Translations under genes and position numbers: made by a program
From: Pseudomonas alkylphenolica
GTDB lineage: Bacteria > Pseudomonadota > Gammaproteobacteria > Pseudomonadales > Pseudomonadaceae
Direction: 5' to 3'
NCBI RefSeq assembly: GCF_000746525.1
Contig: NZ_CP009048.1
Coordinates: forward strand, 2,473,501-2,537,500
Length of the DNA stretch: 64,000 nt
The notes under the pieces: model-generated
What the model saw: the letters and a program-made list of their open reading frames with translations, nothing else
Databases searched by the model: none
What the model was told of the DNA's origin: nothing
Shown: piece by piece, positions 56,334 through 64,000 of the stretch
Layout of the letters: each line of letters begins with the position of its first letter
Numbering within the stretch: the first letter of the stretch is position 1

Positions 56334-59201
56334 ATGAGCAGCCAGGGACGGGGCATCTCGCTGCAATGGCTGGTGGCGCTGGCGATCATGCTGGGCATGT
56401 TGCTGCTCGGCGTCGGCCTGGCCTGGCAGGGCTATCGCGGGATACAGCAGACGTTGGTGGCGGCCACTGGCGATGCCGCCCAGCAGCTGGGCAAGACGAT
56501 TGACGAACGCGCCCGGCGCTTGGTCGATCCGGCGCAGAGCAGTATCCGGCTGCTGGCTTTCAACCCGACTGCCGGCAACCTGACGCAGCGCCTGGAGCGG
56601 CTTGCGCAACTGGTCGAGAGCCTGAACGCCAACAAGATGCTCAGCGCCGTTTACGTTGGTTATCCCAATGGCGAGTTCCTCCTGGTCCGCAGGCTCCGGG
56701 ATCCGCAACTGCAGCAGCGCTTCGCCGCGCCGCCAGGTGCTGCGTTCCTGGTGCAGAGCATCAGCGCAGGCGCCGACGGTGCGATGCTGGGCGAATGGCG
56801 TTTCTACGACCAGGCGCTGACCCTGCTCAAAACCGAGGTCAAGCCGGAGTATCACTTCGACCCACGCCAGCGCCCCTGGTTCGTCGAAGCCTCCGCACGC
56901 TCGACCACCGTACTGACCCGCCCCTATGTGTTTTTCACCACCCGCGAGATCGGCCTGACCATGGCGCAGCGCAGCGTCGACGGCGCGGCGGTGATCGGCA
57001 TGGATGTCTCGGTCGACGATCTGGCCAGTGAGAGCCGGGACCTGCGCATGACCGCTGGCACCGAGATCGCCGTGGTTGACGATCAAGGCAGTGTGGTGGC
57101 CTATCCGGACCTGCAGCGGGTCATCGTGCATGAGGGGCAGGCTGTGCGACTGTCGCGTATCAGCGAGCTGGGTATTCCCAGCCTGGAGCGTATCTACGCC
57201 GACCTGCCCCAGGGCACTGCGCTGCAGCCTTATCAGGTGCAGGGGCAAACCTGGTACGGCATGCGCACGCAGCTTACGACCCTGGCCGGACAGGATCTGC
57301 AGGTACTGATTGCCGTGCCGGCCCACGAGCTGCTGGCCGGTGCGCGCAAGGTGCTGTTCGAGCAACTGCTGTGGACGGCGGTGCTGATGGGCGTGTTACT
57401 GCTGCTCGGCGGCCTGCTCGGTCGACGTATCGGCCGCCCGCTGCGTTTGCTGGCCGATCAGGTGCGAGCCCTGGCCGGTTTCGATTTCAGCCGCGAGGTG
57501 GGCGTCACGTCGCGGGTGTCCGAGGTGCGTGAACTGAGCCGGGTGCTGAGCCGCATGTCGGGAACCATCCGCAACTTCCAGGCGATCACCCTCACGCTCA
57601 GCCGTGAGAGCCAGCTGGAGCGCATGCTCGACGGGGTACTCAGCCATCTGGTGGACGCCGCTGGCGTCAGTGCTGGCGCGGTGTACCTGTTCGATGCCGA
57701 GCATGCGCTGCTGCGCCTGGCCGCCTCCTGCCGGGGCGAGGGTTACCCTGAGGAGCTAAGGATCGGCGAACGCGATCACGAGGATCTGCCAGCCGCCGTG
57801 ACACAAGCGATGGCGCTACAGGGGCACAGCCTCGCGGTGGTGCTCAATGACCGAAGTCAGGCGCTGCTCGGCATTCTGGTCTTGCAGCTGGAGAATGAGC
57901 AGGCGCGCGATGAAGTGCACGAACCGTTCCGGCGCTTTGTCGAGGAGTTGTCCGGCGCTGCCGCCGTGGCCATCGAGACACGCCAGTTGATCGAAGCCCA
58001 GCAACGCTTGCTGGATGCCATGATCAAACTGCTGGCCGATGCCATCGACGCCAAGAGTCCCTACACCGGTGGCCATTGCGAACGCGTACCGCAACTGGCG
58101 CAGATGCTGCTGGACAAGGCCGTGCAGGCCGACAGCGGCCCCTATGCCGACTTCAGCATGAGCGAGGCCGAGCGCTACGAGTTCCGGGTGGCGGCCTGGC
58201 TTCACGATTGCGGCAAGGTCACCAGCCCCGAATATGTGGTGGACAAGGCGACCAAGCTGGAGACTCTGTACAACCGCATCCATGAGGTACGCATGCGTTT
58301 TGAGGTGCTCTGGCGCGATGCCGAGCTGGCTTACTGGCAAGGCCTGGCCAGCGGCGCCGATCAGCAGGCGCTGCAACGGACGCTGGAGCGCTGCCAGGCT
58401 CAACTGCAGGAGGAGTTCGCCTTCGTCGCCAAAACCAATATCGGTGGTGAGTTCATGCAGGATGACGACGTCGAGCGTTTACAGCGGATCGGCCAGCGCC
58501 GCTGGCAGCGGCACTTCGACAACCGGCTGGGCATTTCGCGTGACGAAGAAGAGCGCTTTGCCGGTGTACCGCAGGTGCAGTTGCCAGTGGATGAACCGCT
58601 ACTGGCCGACCGCAGCGAGCACCGGGTGCCCTGGGGCCCGCGCAAGCCACCGGTGGCCAGGGACGATCCGCGCAACGTCTGGGGCTTCGACATGCGCCTG
58701 CCGGCCAATGCCAGCAACTACGGCGAGCTGTACAACTTGTCGATCCGCCGCGGCACGCTGAACGACGAGGAACGATTCAAGATCAACGAACATATCGTGC
58801 AGACCATCATCATGCTCTCGTCCCTGCCGTTTCCGCGCCAGCTCAGGCGCGTCCCGGCGATCGCCGGCAACCATCACGAGAAAATGGACGGCAGCGGTTA
58901 TCCGCGTCGGCTGGGCAAGGATGAGCTGAGCATCGCCGAGCGGGTGATGGCAATCGCCGACATCTTCGAAGCGTTGACGGCCGCCGACCGGCCGTACAAG
59001 GCGCCGAAAGCTTTGTCCGAGTCGGTGAAGATCCTGGTCTTCATGGCCCGCGATAACCACATCGATGGGCAACTGCTGCAGCTGTTCCTGAGCAGCGGCG
59101 TGTATCGCCAGTACGGTGAGCGGTTCCTGCGTGCCGAGCAGATCGATGAGGTGGATGTGGACTATTGGTTGGCGCAGCTACAGGGCACGATTTTTTCGTG
59201 A
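56334..59201 (+). CDS. Cache-HAMP-GAF-HD-GYP protein (probable cyclic-di-GMP phosphodiesterase)
   Basis: A 955-residue protein starting MSSQGRGISLQWLVALAIML. It has an N-terminal membrane helix, a periplasmic dCache domain (to ~residue 340), a second helix (LLWTAVLMGVLLLLGGLLG), HAMP (RRIGRPLRLLADQVRALAGF), a GAF domain and a C-terminal HD-GYP domain. The metal site shows YTGGHCERVPQLAQ, WLHDCGKVTSPEYV (His624, Asp625) and NHHEKMDGSGYPRRLG (His847, Glu849). Between the HD and GYP parts lies an insertion of ~150 residues (AYWQGLASGADQQALQRTLE... to NYGELYNLSIRRGTLNDEER). Cyclic-di-GMP hydrolysis controlled by an external ligand is expected. Confidence 0.9.
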   Translation: MSSQGRGISLQWLVALAIMLGMLLLGVGLAWQGYRGIQQTLVAATGDAAQQLGKTIDERARRLVDPAQSSIRLLAFNPTAGNLTQRLERLAQLVESLNANKMLSAVYVGYPNGEFLLVRRLRDPQLQQRFAAPPGAAFLVQSISAGADGAMLGEWRFYDQALTLLKTEVKPEYHFDPRQRPWFVEASARSTTVLTRPYVFFTTREIGLTMAQRSVDGAAVIGMDVSVDDLASESRDLRMTAGTEIAVVDDQGSVVAYPDLQRVIVHEGQAVRLSRISELGIPSLERIYADLPQGTALQPYQVQGQTWYGMRTQLTTLAGQDLQVLIAVPAHELLAGARKVLFEQLLWTAVLMGVLLLLGGLLGRRIGRPLRLLADQVRALAGFDFSREVGVTSRVSEVRELSRVLSRMSGTIRNFQAITLTLSRESQLERMLDGVLSHLVDAAGVSAGAVYLFDAEHALLRLAASCRGEGYPEELRIGERDHEDLPAAVTQAMALQGHSLAVVLNDRSQALLGILVLQLENEQARDEVHEPFRRFVEELSGAAAVAIETRQLIEAQQRLLDAMIKLLADAIDAKSPYTGGHCERVPQLAQMLLDKAVQADSGPYADFSMSEAERYEFRVAAWLHDCGKVTSPEYVVDKATKLETLYNRIHEVRMRFEVLWRDAELAYWQGLASGADQQALQRTLERCQAQLQEEFAFVAKTNIGGEFMQDDDVERLQRIGQRRWQRHFDNRLGISRDEEERFAGVPQVQLPVDEPLLADRSEHRVPWGPRKPPVARDDPRNVWGFDMRLPANASNYGELYNLSIRRGTLNDEERFKINEHIVQTIIMLSSLPFPRQLRRVPAIAGNHHEKMDGSGYPRRLGKDELSIAERVMAIADIFEALTAADRPYKAPKALSESVKILVFMARDNHIDGQLLQLFLSSGVYRQYGERFLRAEQIDEVDVDYWLAQLQGTIFS

Positions 59202-59302
59202 CCTGAAGGGTAAAGCGCAAAAGGTGTCCTAGACTTCAGGCTTAAAGGGATTGACCTGATAAAAATTTTACCGCTGCGATTGCTCAAAGAGTGAGTGCAC
59301 AT

Positions 59303-60310
59303 ATGAATGGTAGTTCCGCAGCGGGCTCTCGATTAAGCGTACTTGACGGATGGCGCGGCATTAGCATTTTGCTGGTGCTGGCGTGTCACTTGCTGCCACT
59401 CGGGCCAAAGCCATGGCAAATGAATTCCGCCGCAGGCGTGATGGGCATGGCGATATTCTTTACCCTGTCGGGATTTCTGATCACAAGTTTTCTGCTCAAC
59501 AACAGCAGCGTCGTTGATTTTTTAATTCGCAGGATCTTCCGGATTGTGCCGCTCGCCTGGTTGTACATGGCCATTGCTTTGTTTGTCATGAACAGTCCTC
59601 CGGAATTCTACATTACAAACTTCCTGTTCGTTGCCAACTGGCCGCCGATGTGGCTTGGCAGTGCAAATGGTCACCTCTGGAGTTTGTGCATGGAGGTCCA
59701 GTTTTATCTGGCCATCGCGTTGCTGGTGGTGCTGATGAGAAACAAGTGGATGCTGCTGATCCCTTTTTTCTGCATCGCCGTGACGATGTACCGCGTCATC
59801 AATGAAGTCCATGTCGCCATCAATACCTATTACCGCATTGATGAAATATTGGCAGGGTGCATACTGGCACTGGTATACAACGGCAAGCTGGGCGACAGCC
59901 TGATGCACTATGCGAAACAAATGTGGATTGCGCAAATAGTTCTAGCGCTGCTGTTTGTTGTGTCCAGTCACCCCGAAGCGGGCTTCATGAACTACTTGCG
60001 CCCCTATTTTGCTGCGGCAATGGTGGGCAGCACGTTATACAATGGGCGGACGCTGGTTGCCCAGCTTCTGAATACGCGCATTCTGTTTTATATCGCCACT
60101 ATCTCGTATGCACTCTACGTTGTTCACCCGCTGCTGGAGCAGACCTGGTTGGGGAGCGGGGATACCCTGGTCAAATATTTGAAGCGGCCTCTGTTGTTTG
60201 CTGCAGTTTTTATCACTGCGCATATTTCGACTTTCTACTATGAAAAATGGTGGATTGCGTTTGGCAAGACATTTTCCCGGAAAGTGGTTAGCCAGTCTGT
60301 TACCAGCTAA
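59303..60310 (+). CDS. Acyltransferase 3 family membrane protein
   Basis: A 335-residue integral membrane O-acyltransferase. The family start LSVLDGWRGISILLVLACHL carries the conserved Arg and His; then MAIFFTLSGFLITSFLL, RRIFRIVPLAWLYMAIALFV and NGHLWSLCMEVQFYLAIALL follow. These enzymes acylate sugars of O-antigen, exopolysaccharide or lipids at the inner membrane. ATG 59303 is preferred over GTG 59291. AT content is somewhat above that of the neighbours. No glycan genes are adjacent, so the target is unknown. Confidence 0.88.
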   Translation: MNGSSAAGSRLSVLDGWRGISILLVLACHLLPLGPKPWQMNSAAGVMGMAIFFTLSGFLITSFLLNNSSVVDFLIRRIFRIVPLAWLYMAIALFVMNSPPEFYITNFLFVANWPPMWLGSANGHLWSLCMEVQFYLAIALLVVLMRNKWMLLIPFFCIAVTMYRVINEVHVAINTYYRIDEILAGCILALVYNGKLGDSLMHYAKQMWIAQIVLALLFVVSSHPEAGFMNYLRPYFAAAMVGSTLYNGRTLVAQLLNTRILFYIATISYALYVVHPLLEQTWLGSGDTLVKYLKRPLLFAAVFITAHISTFYYEKWWIAFGKTFSRKVVSQSVTS

Positions 60311-60345
60311 ACCGGTACACAGCACCAGCGGCGCCTGGAGGCTCG

Positions 60346-60432
60346 GTGGGAGCGGGCTAGCCCCGCGATGCTGGCTATGGGGATTGTCTGTCATGCTGCC
60401 ATGACCCTCTCGCGGGGCAAGCCCGCTCCCAC
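60346..60432. repeat. REP-type inverted pair, one mismatch
   Basis: Arms 60346-60368 (GTGGGAGCGGGCTAGCCCCG...) and 60410-60432 match at 22 of 23 positions around 41 bases, 35 bases after the acyltransferase stop. Confidence 0.88.
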
Positions 60433-60640
60433 TTGGTCTTGCGTATACACCAGAGTGGTCACTCCGACCGGGTGGTAAATAAACCCAAACACACCCAAAT
60501 GAGGGGATTTTCTGGGGCACGAATTGAGCGCGACTGGGTCTGCGCTCAGGAGTCGTGGGGCTATCGGGCTTGGCATGAAGCGTGCTTATTCAATAATGGA
60601 AATTGCAATTCTTCTCTCAAAAGATGGATTGGACCATAAA

Positions 60641-62125
60641 ATGCAAATAATTAGAGATTCCTTTAAAAGTTGTGTGCCATGGACTCTCAACTTGTGGCCT
60701 ATCAAAAGCATTACCTCGCGTTTGACGGAACTAAAAACAGCCCGAAGATACTCGTTGCTTACCGGGCTAAGTACAATTTTTGTCGCAAGTTTCCTTGGGC
60801 TTGTTGCTACCATCTTTATCGTCAGTGAAAGTACCCAGAGAAATACAGTGCTCACCGCCAGATTTATCCAGGCCTTGGGGGCCGTGGAGGTGAGCAGCAT
60901 GGGCCTGGCCGGGTATCAGACTAGCGACGTACTTGACTCGCGCGAAGACAGTGGCCTGTCTGCGGAAGTCCAGGTTAATCGCCAGAAGTCGCGGCACGTA
61001 TTCTTTGAGAGTCTCAATAGTATTGCCAATCAGTCAGATGCGTTATTGATCAACGTTTATGCGCCCGACAATGTCATTGTTTGGTCGAGCAACCAAAAAC
61101 TGATCGGTCAGCGCTTCCCTAACGACGAGGAGCTTGATGGTGCTGCACTTACCAAAGACGGAGTTGTTACCAGCTACCACGAAGTAAAACAAAGCCGAGA
61201 GGAACAGCAGTTCGTTCGAAAACCAAGTAACATATTTGTGGAGCATTACATTCCGCTGGTAAATTCAGCGGGGAAGGTGCCTTCAGTTGTTGAGTTCTAT
61301 ACAGAACCACCCAGCTGGCTCGTCAATACTCGATCGGGTTATCTGCTGGTATGGTTAGCCTGCTCGATTGGCGCAGCTTTGATTTATCTAGGCCTTCTCT
61401 CCTTTATTGACAAGCGTGGCGGCGTATTACCTTCAAGGATCCAGCAAAACATTGACAGCGAAATGGCGGCCTTACTTAACGAAGTGTCTACCGTCGTGGC
61501 TCATAACTTACGCAATCCGCTCGCCGTTGTTCGCTCCAGTGCCGAACTGGCCCTGGAGGTCGGGAGCCAGGCTGCCTGCAAAAACATCGGGGATATCATC
61601 AGCCAAGTCGATCGCATGTCGAAATGGATCAAAGAACTACATGTTGCGTCCACATCCCTGAAGGGGGAAATCGGCAAGGTCGATCCGGTAGAGGCCGTAC
61701 TTGAGACCTTACGAAATTTTGAACTGCCATTATGCAATGCCAATGTGCATGTGGAATTTTCAGCAACCAGCACGCCGCCGGTAACAGGTCATCACCCGCT
61801 GCTTGTTCAAATGTTGGACAGTCTGGTATCCAATGCCATTGATGCGATGCCAGACGGGGGGAGTCTGTACATAGAAATAAACCAGAGTTCATTCAGGCGC
61901 TTGAACATAGTGCTTCGTGACACTGGCAAAGGCATGACCACCGCCCAGCAGAAAGCGTTGTTTCGGCCTCGTTGTTCCGTCAAACACGGAGGGCTTGGTA
62001 TCGGGTTAATGTTGGTGAAACTGATAATGAAACGCTTTGGCGGTCACGCTAGCCTGACCAGTAGCAAAAGCAAAGGCACCACCGTCAACTTGTGCTTTCG
62101 GATGGCAAGCACAAGCAGTGGCTAG
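60641..62125 (+). CDS. Membrane sensor histidine kinase (orphan)
   Basis: A protein of about 494 residues. There are two membrane helices (GLSTIFVASFLGLVATIFIV and YLLVWLACSIGAALIYLGLL) enclosing a periplasmic sensor with SNQKLIGQRFPNDEELDGAA. The H-box is VVAHNLRNPLAVVRSSAELA, and the ATP-binding domain has LVSNAIDAMPDGGSLYIEIN, VLRDTGKGMTTAQQK and HGGLGIGLMLVKLIMKRFGG. The start is uncertain: ATGs at 60524, 60575 and 60641 are in frame; I chose 60641 (MQIIRDSFKSC). No response regulator is encoded nearby, so its partner is elsewhere. Confidence 0.85.
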   Translation: MQIIRDSFKSCVPWTLNLWPIKSITSRLTELKTARRYSLLTGLSTIFVASFLGLVATIFIVSESTQRNTVLTARFIQALGAVEVSSMGLAGYQTSDVLDSREDSGLSAEVQVNRQKSRHVFFESLNSIANQSDALLINVYAPDNVIVWSSNQKLIGQRFPNDEELDGAALTKDGVVTSYHEVKQSREEQQFVRKPSNIFVEHYIPLVNSAGKVPSVVEFYTEPPSWLVNTRSGYLLVWLACSIGAALIYLGLLSFIDKRGGVLPSRIQQNIDSEMAALLNEVSTVVAHNLRNPLAVVRSSAELALEVGSQAACKNIGDIISQVDRMSKWIKELHVASTSLKGEIGKVDPVEAVLETLRNFELPLCNANVHVEFSATSTPPVTGHHPLLVQMLDSLVSNAIDAMPDGGSLYIEINQSSFRRLNIVLRDTGKGMTTAQQKALFRPRCSVKHGGLGIGLMLVKLIMKRFGGHASLTSSKSKGTTVNLCFRMASTSSG

Positions 62126-62235
62126 TGTTCACGCTTCGTCGGAAAAGTGTCTCTGAGCCAGATTCGGAGGGACAATCGAGAGCGATCTTCATATCTCGAT
62201 CATGTATGCCCTCAGGGCGTGGTCAGGAGGAGGCC

Positions 62236-63561
62236 ATGAGCAAACGCGACAAGCGTGGCAATCCTGTTTCCTATGGCTCGCAGGAGGCAATCGATGCTCT
62301 GGATAGCGCCTGCGACTTGTTGCATGCCTACCAGGCCGATCCCCTGGCTGCAGCTGACAATATTATCGCGCAGCACCCGGATTTTGCCCTGGCCTACGCC
62401 TTCCGCGCTGGCGCGATAGCGACTGCGACCGACAAAGCGTTTGACCCGGAGCTGTTCAAGAGCCTGGACGCGGCAGAACGGTTGGCAGCCAACGCGAACG
62501 AGCGTGAGCGCCAGCATATCCATGCAGTACGCGCCTGGTTCGACGGCGACTGGGAGCGGGCAATCGACATCTGGGGGCGTGCTTCGATCGACTACCCCCG
62601 CGATCTGCTGGCACTGCAGTTCGCCCATCTGGGCGACTTCTATCTGGGCTACTCGCACATGCTGCGTGACCGCATAGCGCGGGTGATGCCGCGCTGGGAT
62701 AATGACGTTCCCGGCTTTGGCTTTGTGAAAGGGATGTATGCCTTTGGCCTGGAAGAGTCAGGGGATTACCGCCAGGCCGAAGAGCAGGGGCGCGAGGCGG
62801 TTGCCTTGAACCCGCAGGATGGCTGGGCAGTGCATGCTGTCACGCATGTCATGGAAATGCAGGGTCGTAGCGAGGAGGGGGCCAAGTACCTTACATCCAG
62901 CGCCGATGCCTGGGCGCCCAACAGCATGTTTGCCTTCCATTTGTGGTGGCACAACGCACTATTCCTCATTGAGGCCAATGACGTGGCTGGCGCGCTTCGT
63001 CTCTTTGACGAGGACATTTCAGCGGGTGGATTTGCTCAAGCGCTTGAGCTGCTTGATGGATCCGCGCTGCTCTGGAGACTGTCCCTGCTGGGTCATGACG
63101 TTGGCGATCGCTGGAAAGGACTGGCCGAAAAATGGCAGTCCCGTTGTGAAGACGGCTTCTACGCCTTTAACGACGTGAACGCGATGATGTCATTCGTAGG
63201 TGCTGGCAACAGTCGCGCCCAAGCTCAGCAATTGGCTGCCCTGAAACGGGCCGCTGCAGGCAGTGGTACCAACGCCATGATGAGTAGAGAGATTGGTGTG
63301 CCAGCGTGCGAAGGGTTGCTGGCGTTTGGCCGTGGCGATTACGCCCAGACGATAGCGTCGTTGATGCCGCTGCGCGCCAAAGCCAACCGCTTCGGCGGTA
63401 GTCACGCGCAGCGGGATGTCTTCTCATGGACGCTGACCGAAGCCGCTATTCGCCTTGGCAACCGCGCACTTGCCGAGGCACTGGTTGCCGAGCGCCTTGC
63501 CTTGAAGCCTGAGAGCCCGATCAACCGCGCCTGGAAAATGCGCGCGGTTCAATTGCAGTAA
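62236..63561 (+). CDS. Tetratricopeptide repeat protein (TTC38-like)
   Basis: A 441-residue protein starting MSKRDKRGNPVSYGSQEAI after AGGAGG; the open frame upstream overlaps the kinase end and is discounted. It is built of helical repeats: LAYAFRAGAIATATDKAFDP, GWAVHAVTHVMEMQGRSEEG, FAFHLWWHNALFLIEANDVA and PACEGLLAFGRGDYAQTIAS. The His-rich HAVTHVMEMQGR and HLWWHNALF tracts are those of TTC38-family proteins. It is a soluble scaffold or enzyme of unknown role. It lies 110 bases after the kinase gene. Confidence 0.8.
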   Translation: MSKRDKRGNPVSYGSQEAIDALDSACDLLHAYQADPLAAADNIIAQHPDFALAYAFRAGAIATATDKAFDPELFKSLDAAERLAANANERERQHIHAVRAWFDGDWERAIDIWGRASIDYPRDLLALQFAHLGDFYLGYSHMLRDRIARVMPRWDNDVPGFGFVKGMYAFGLEESGDYRQAEEQGREAVALNPQDGWAVHAVTHVMEMQGRSEEGAKYLTSSADAWAPNSMFAFHLWWHNALFLIEANDVAGALRLFDEDISAGGFAQALELLDGSALLWRLSLLGHDVGDRWKGLAEKWQSRCEDGFYAFNDVNAMMSFVGAGNSRAQAQQLAALKRAAAGSGTNAMMSREIGVPACEGLLAFGRGDYAQTIASLMPLRAKANRFGGSHAQRDVFSWTLTEAAIRLGNRALAEALVAERLALKPESPINRAWKMRAVQLQ

Positions 63562-63564
63562 CCG

Positions 63565-63634
63565 GTGGGAGCGGGCTTGCCCCGCGATTGCGGTCTATCA
63601 GCTAAATCGTATCGCGGGGCAAGCCCGCTCCCAC
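63565..63634. repeat. REP-type inverted pair between convergent genes
   Basis: Arms 63565-63588 and 63611-63634 (24 bp, GTGGGAGCGGGCTTGCCCCG...) are perfect reverse complements around 22 bases, 3 bases after the TPR gene's stop and 24 before the convergent gene's stop. It nearly repeats the 19849 element, including part of the loop (GCGGTCTATCAG). Confidence 0.9.
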
Positions 63635-63657
63635 AAAGACAGTTGCTCCCACCGTGA

Positions 63658-63948
63658 TTATTTGATCTGCACAATCACCGGACCTTCCGTCACGATCGGC
63701 GGGTCCGCGTGGATATGCGCTGCATTTTTCTGAATCCAGTCACGTGCGACTTTCAAGCTCGCATCGCTACCGGCCTTGTCCGTGCAGACCGTCACCGCCG
63801 TACCGCCATCACCGGTATTGAGCAGTGTGTAGCTTACCAAGCCGGGCACTGTCCGCAGGGTAGCGTCGACGTCGGCACTGCGCTCTTCCAGAAGCTCGAA
63901 AAGCTGCTTTGCTCCAGTACCCAGGTAGGTTCTTATCACCGCGTACAT
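63658..63948 (-). CDS. Small dimeric alpha-beta barrel-like protein (96 aa)
   Basis: A 96-residue protein starting MYAVIRTYLGTGAKQLFELL with AGGAGAC upstream; ten extra codons at 63978 are possible. The layout is beta (YAVIRTY), helix (KQLFELLEERSADVDATLR), VPGLVSYTLLNTGDGGTAVT and VCTDKAGSDASLKVARDWIQ, resembling antibiotic-biosynthesis-monooxygenase (ABM)-like ferredoxin-fold barrels. No catalytic residues can be assigned. Downstream is the REP pair; upstream DNA to the window end shows no further gene. Confidence 0.7.
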   Translation of the reverse strand: MYAVIRTYLGTGAKQLFELLEERSADVDATLRTVPGLVSYTLLNTGDGGTAVTVCTDKAGSDASLKVARDWIQKNAAHIHADPPIVTEGPVIVQIK

Positions 63949-64000
63949 GTTCGTCTCCTTTGGGAGCACCGCCTCCAATCCGGATCTACTGAGGCCGCTA

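Noticed and set aside
1..64000. tRNA or rRNA genes, integrase or transposase genes
   Set aside because: None recognised on either strand; the islands here carry no visible mobility gene.

Overview
The window looks like Pseudomonas chromosome, probably from the putida/fluorescens lineage. The signs are high-GC coding, REP-type inverted repeats built on GTGGGAGCGGGCTTGCCCC (six pairs), two copies of a small gene of the Pseudomonas-restricted DUF6124/DUF3077 type, and the gene content. Everything here was read from sequence and family recall; no database search was run.

Region 1 (1-19.9 kb) is a catabolic locus for an unidentified CoA-activated, probably hydrophobic acid. It encodes an enoyl-CoA hydratase (cut by the window edge), an SCP2-type thiolase, five acyl-CoA dehydrogenases, a MaoC hydratase, a DUF1329 exported protein, two acyl-CoA ligases, an MFE-2-like SDR/hydratase fusion, a thiolase-like protein that has lost its catalytic residues, and a MalT-type LuxR regulator. 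Region 4 (46.2-54.9 kb) resumes the same theme: DUF1302 and DUF1329 envelope proteins, an intact SCP2 thiolase, two MaoC-type proteins, an SDR, and DUF2889 and DUF1254 proteins. C-tract/G-tract palindromes lie upstream of transcription units in both blocks and may be operators of the MalT-like regulator.

Region 2 (20-36.2 kb) is a mosaic of single genes: HxlR regulator with divergent nitrilase, GFA-domain protein, secreted and membrane proteins, a polysaccharide deacetylase/GNAT pair, CAP-domain protein, lytic transglycosylase, an AT-rich two-gene island encoding a HExxH protein, DUF2459 lipoprotein, malate dehydrogenase, and a flavin-reductase-fold protein with a divergent AraC regulator.

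Region 3 (36.3-46.2 kb) is an accessory/defence island. Two near-identical DUF6124 units flank an AT-rich toxin/antitoxin-like cassette with a membrane protein. Each DUF6124 gene has a long leader with a terminator hairpin inside a small reading frame and a 9-bp stem that hides the ribosome binding site; three of the nine pairs differ between copies by compensatory changes. Next come a truncated helicase, a zincin, and a type II CBASS operon (CD-NTase, Cap2 E1/E2, Cap3 JAMM, 2TM-SAVED effector) whose CD-NTase is interrupted by one in-frame TAA.

Region 5 (55-64 kb) holds a YeiH-type transporter abutting a remnant of its presumed LysR regulator, a large Cache-HAMP-GAF-HD-GYP protein, an acyltransferase, an orphan histidine kinase, a TPR protein and a small dimeric-barrel protein. 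A second dispersed repeat (core TGGCCGATTNCTGCC) lies at most borders of the accessory segments.
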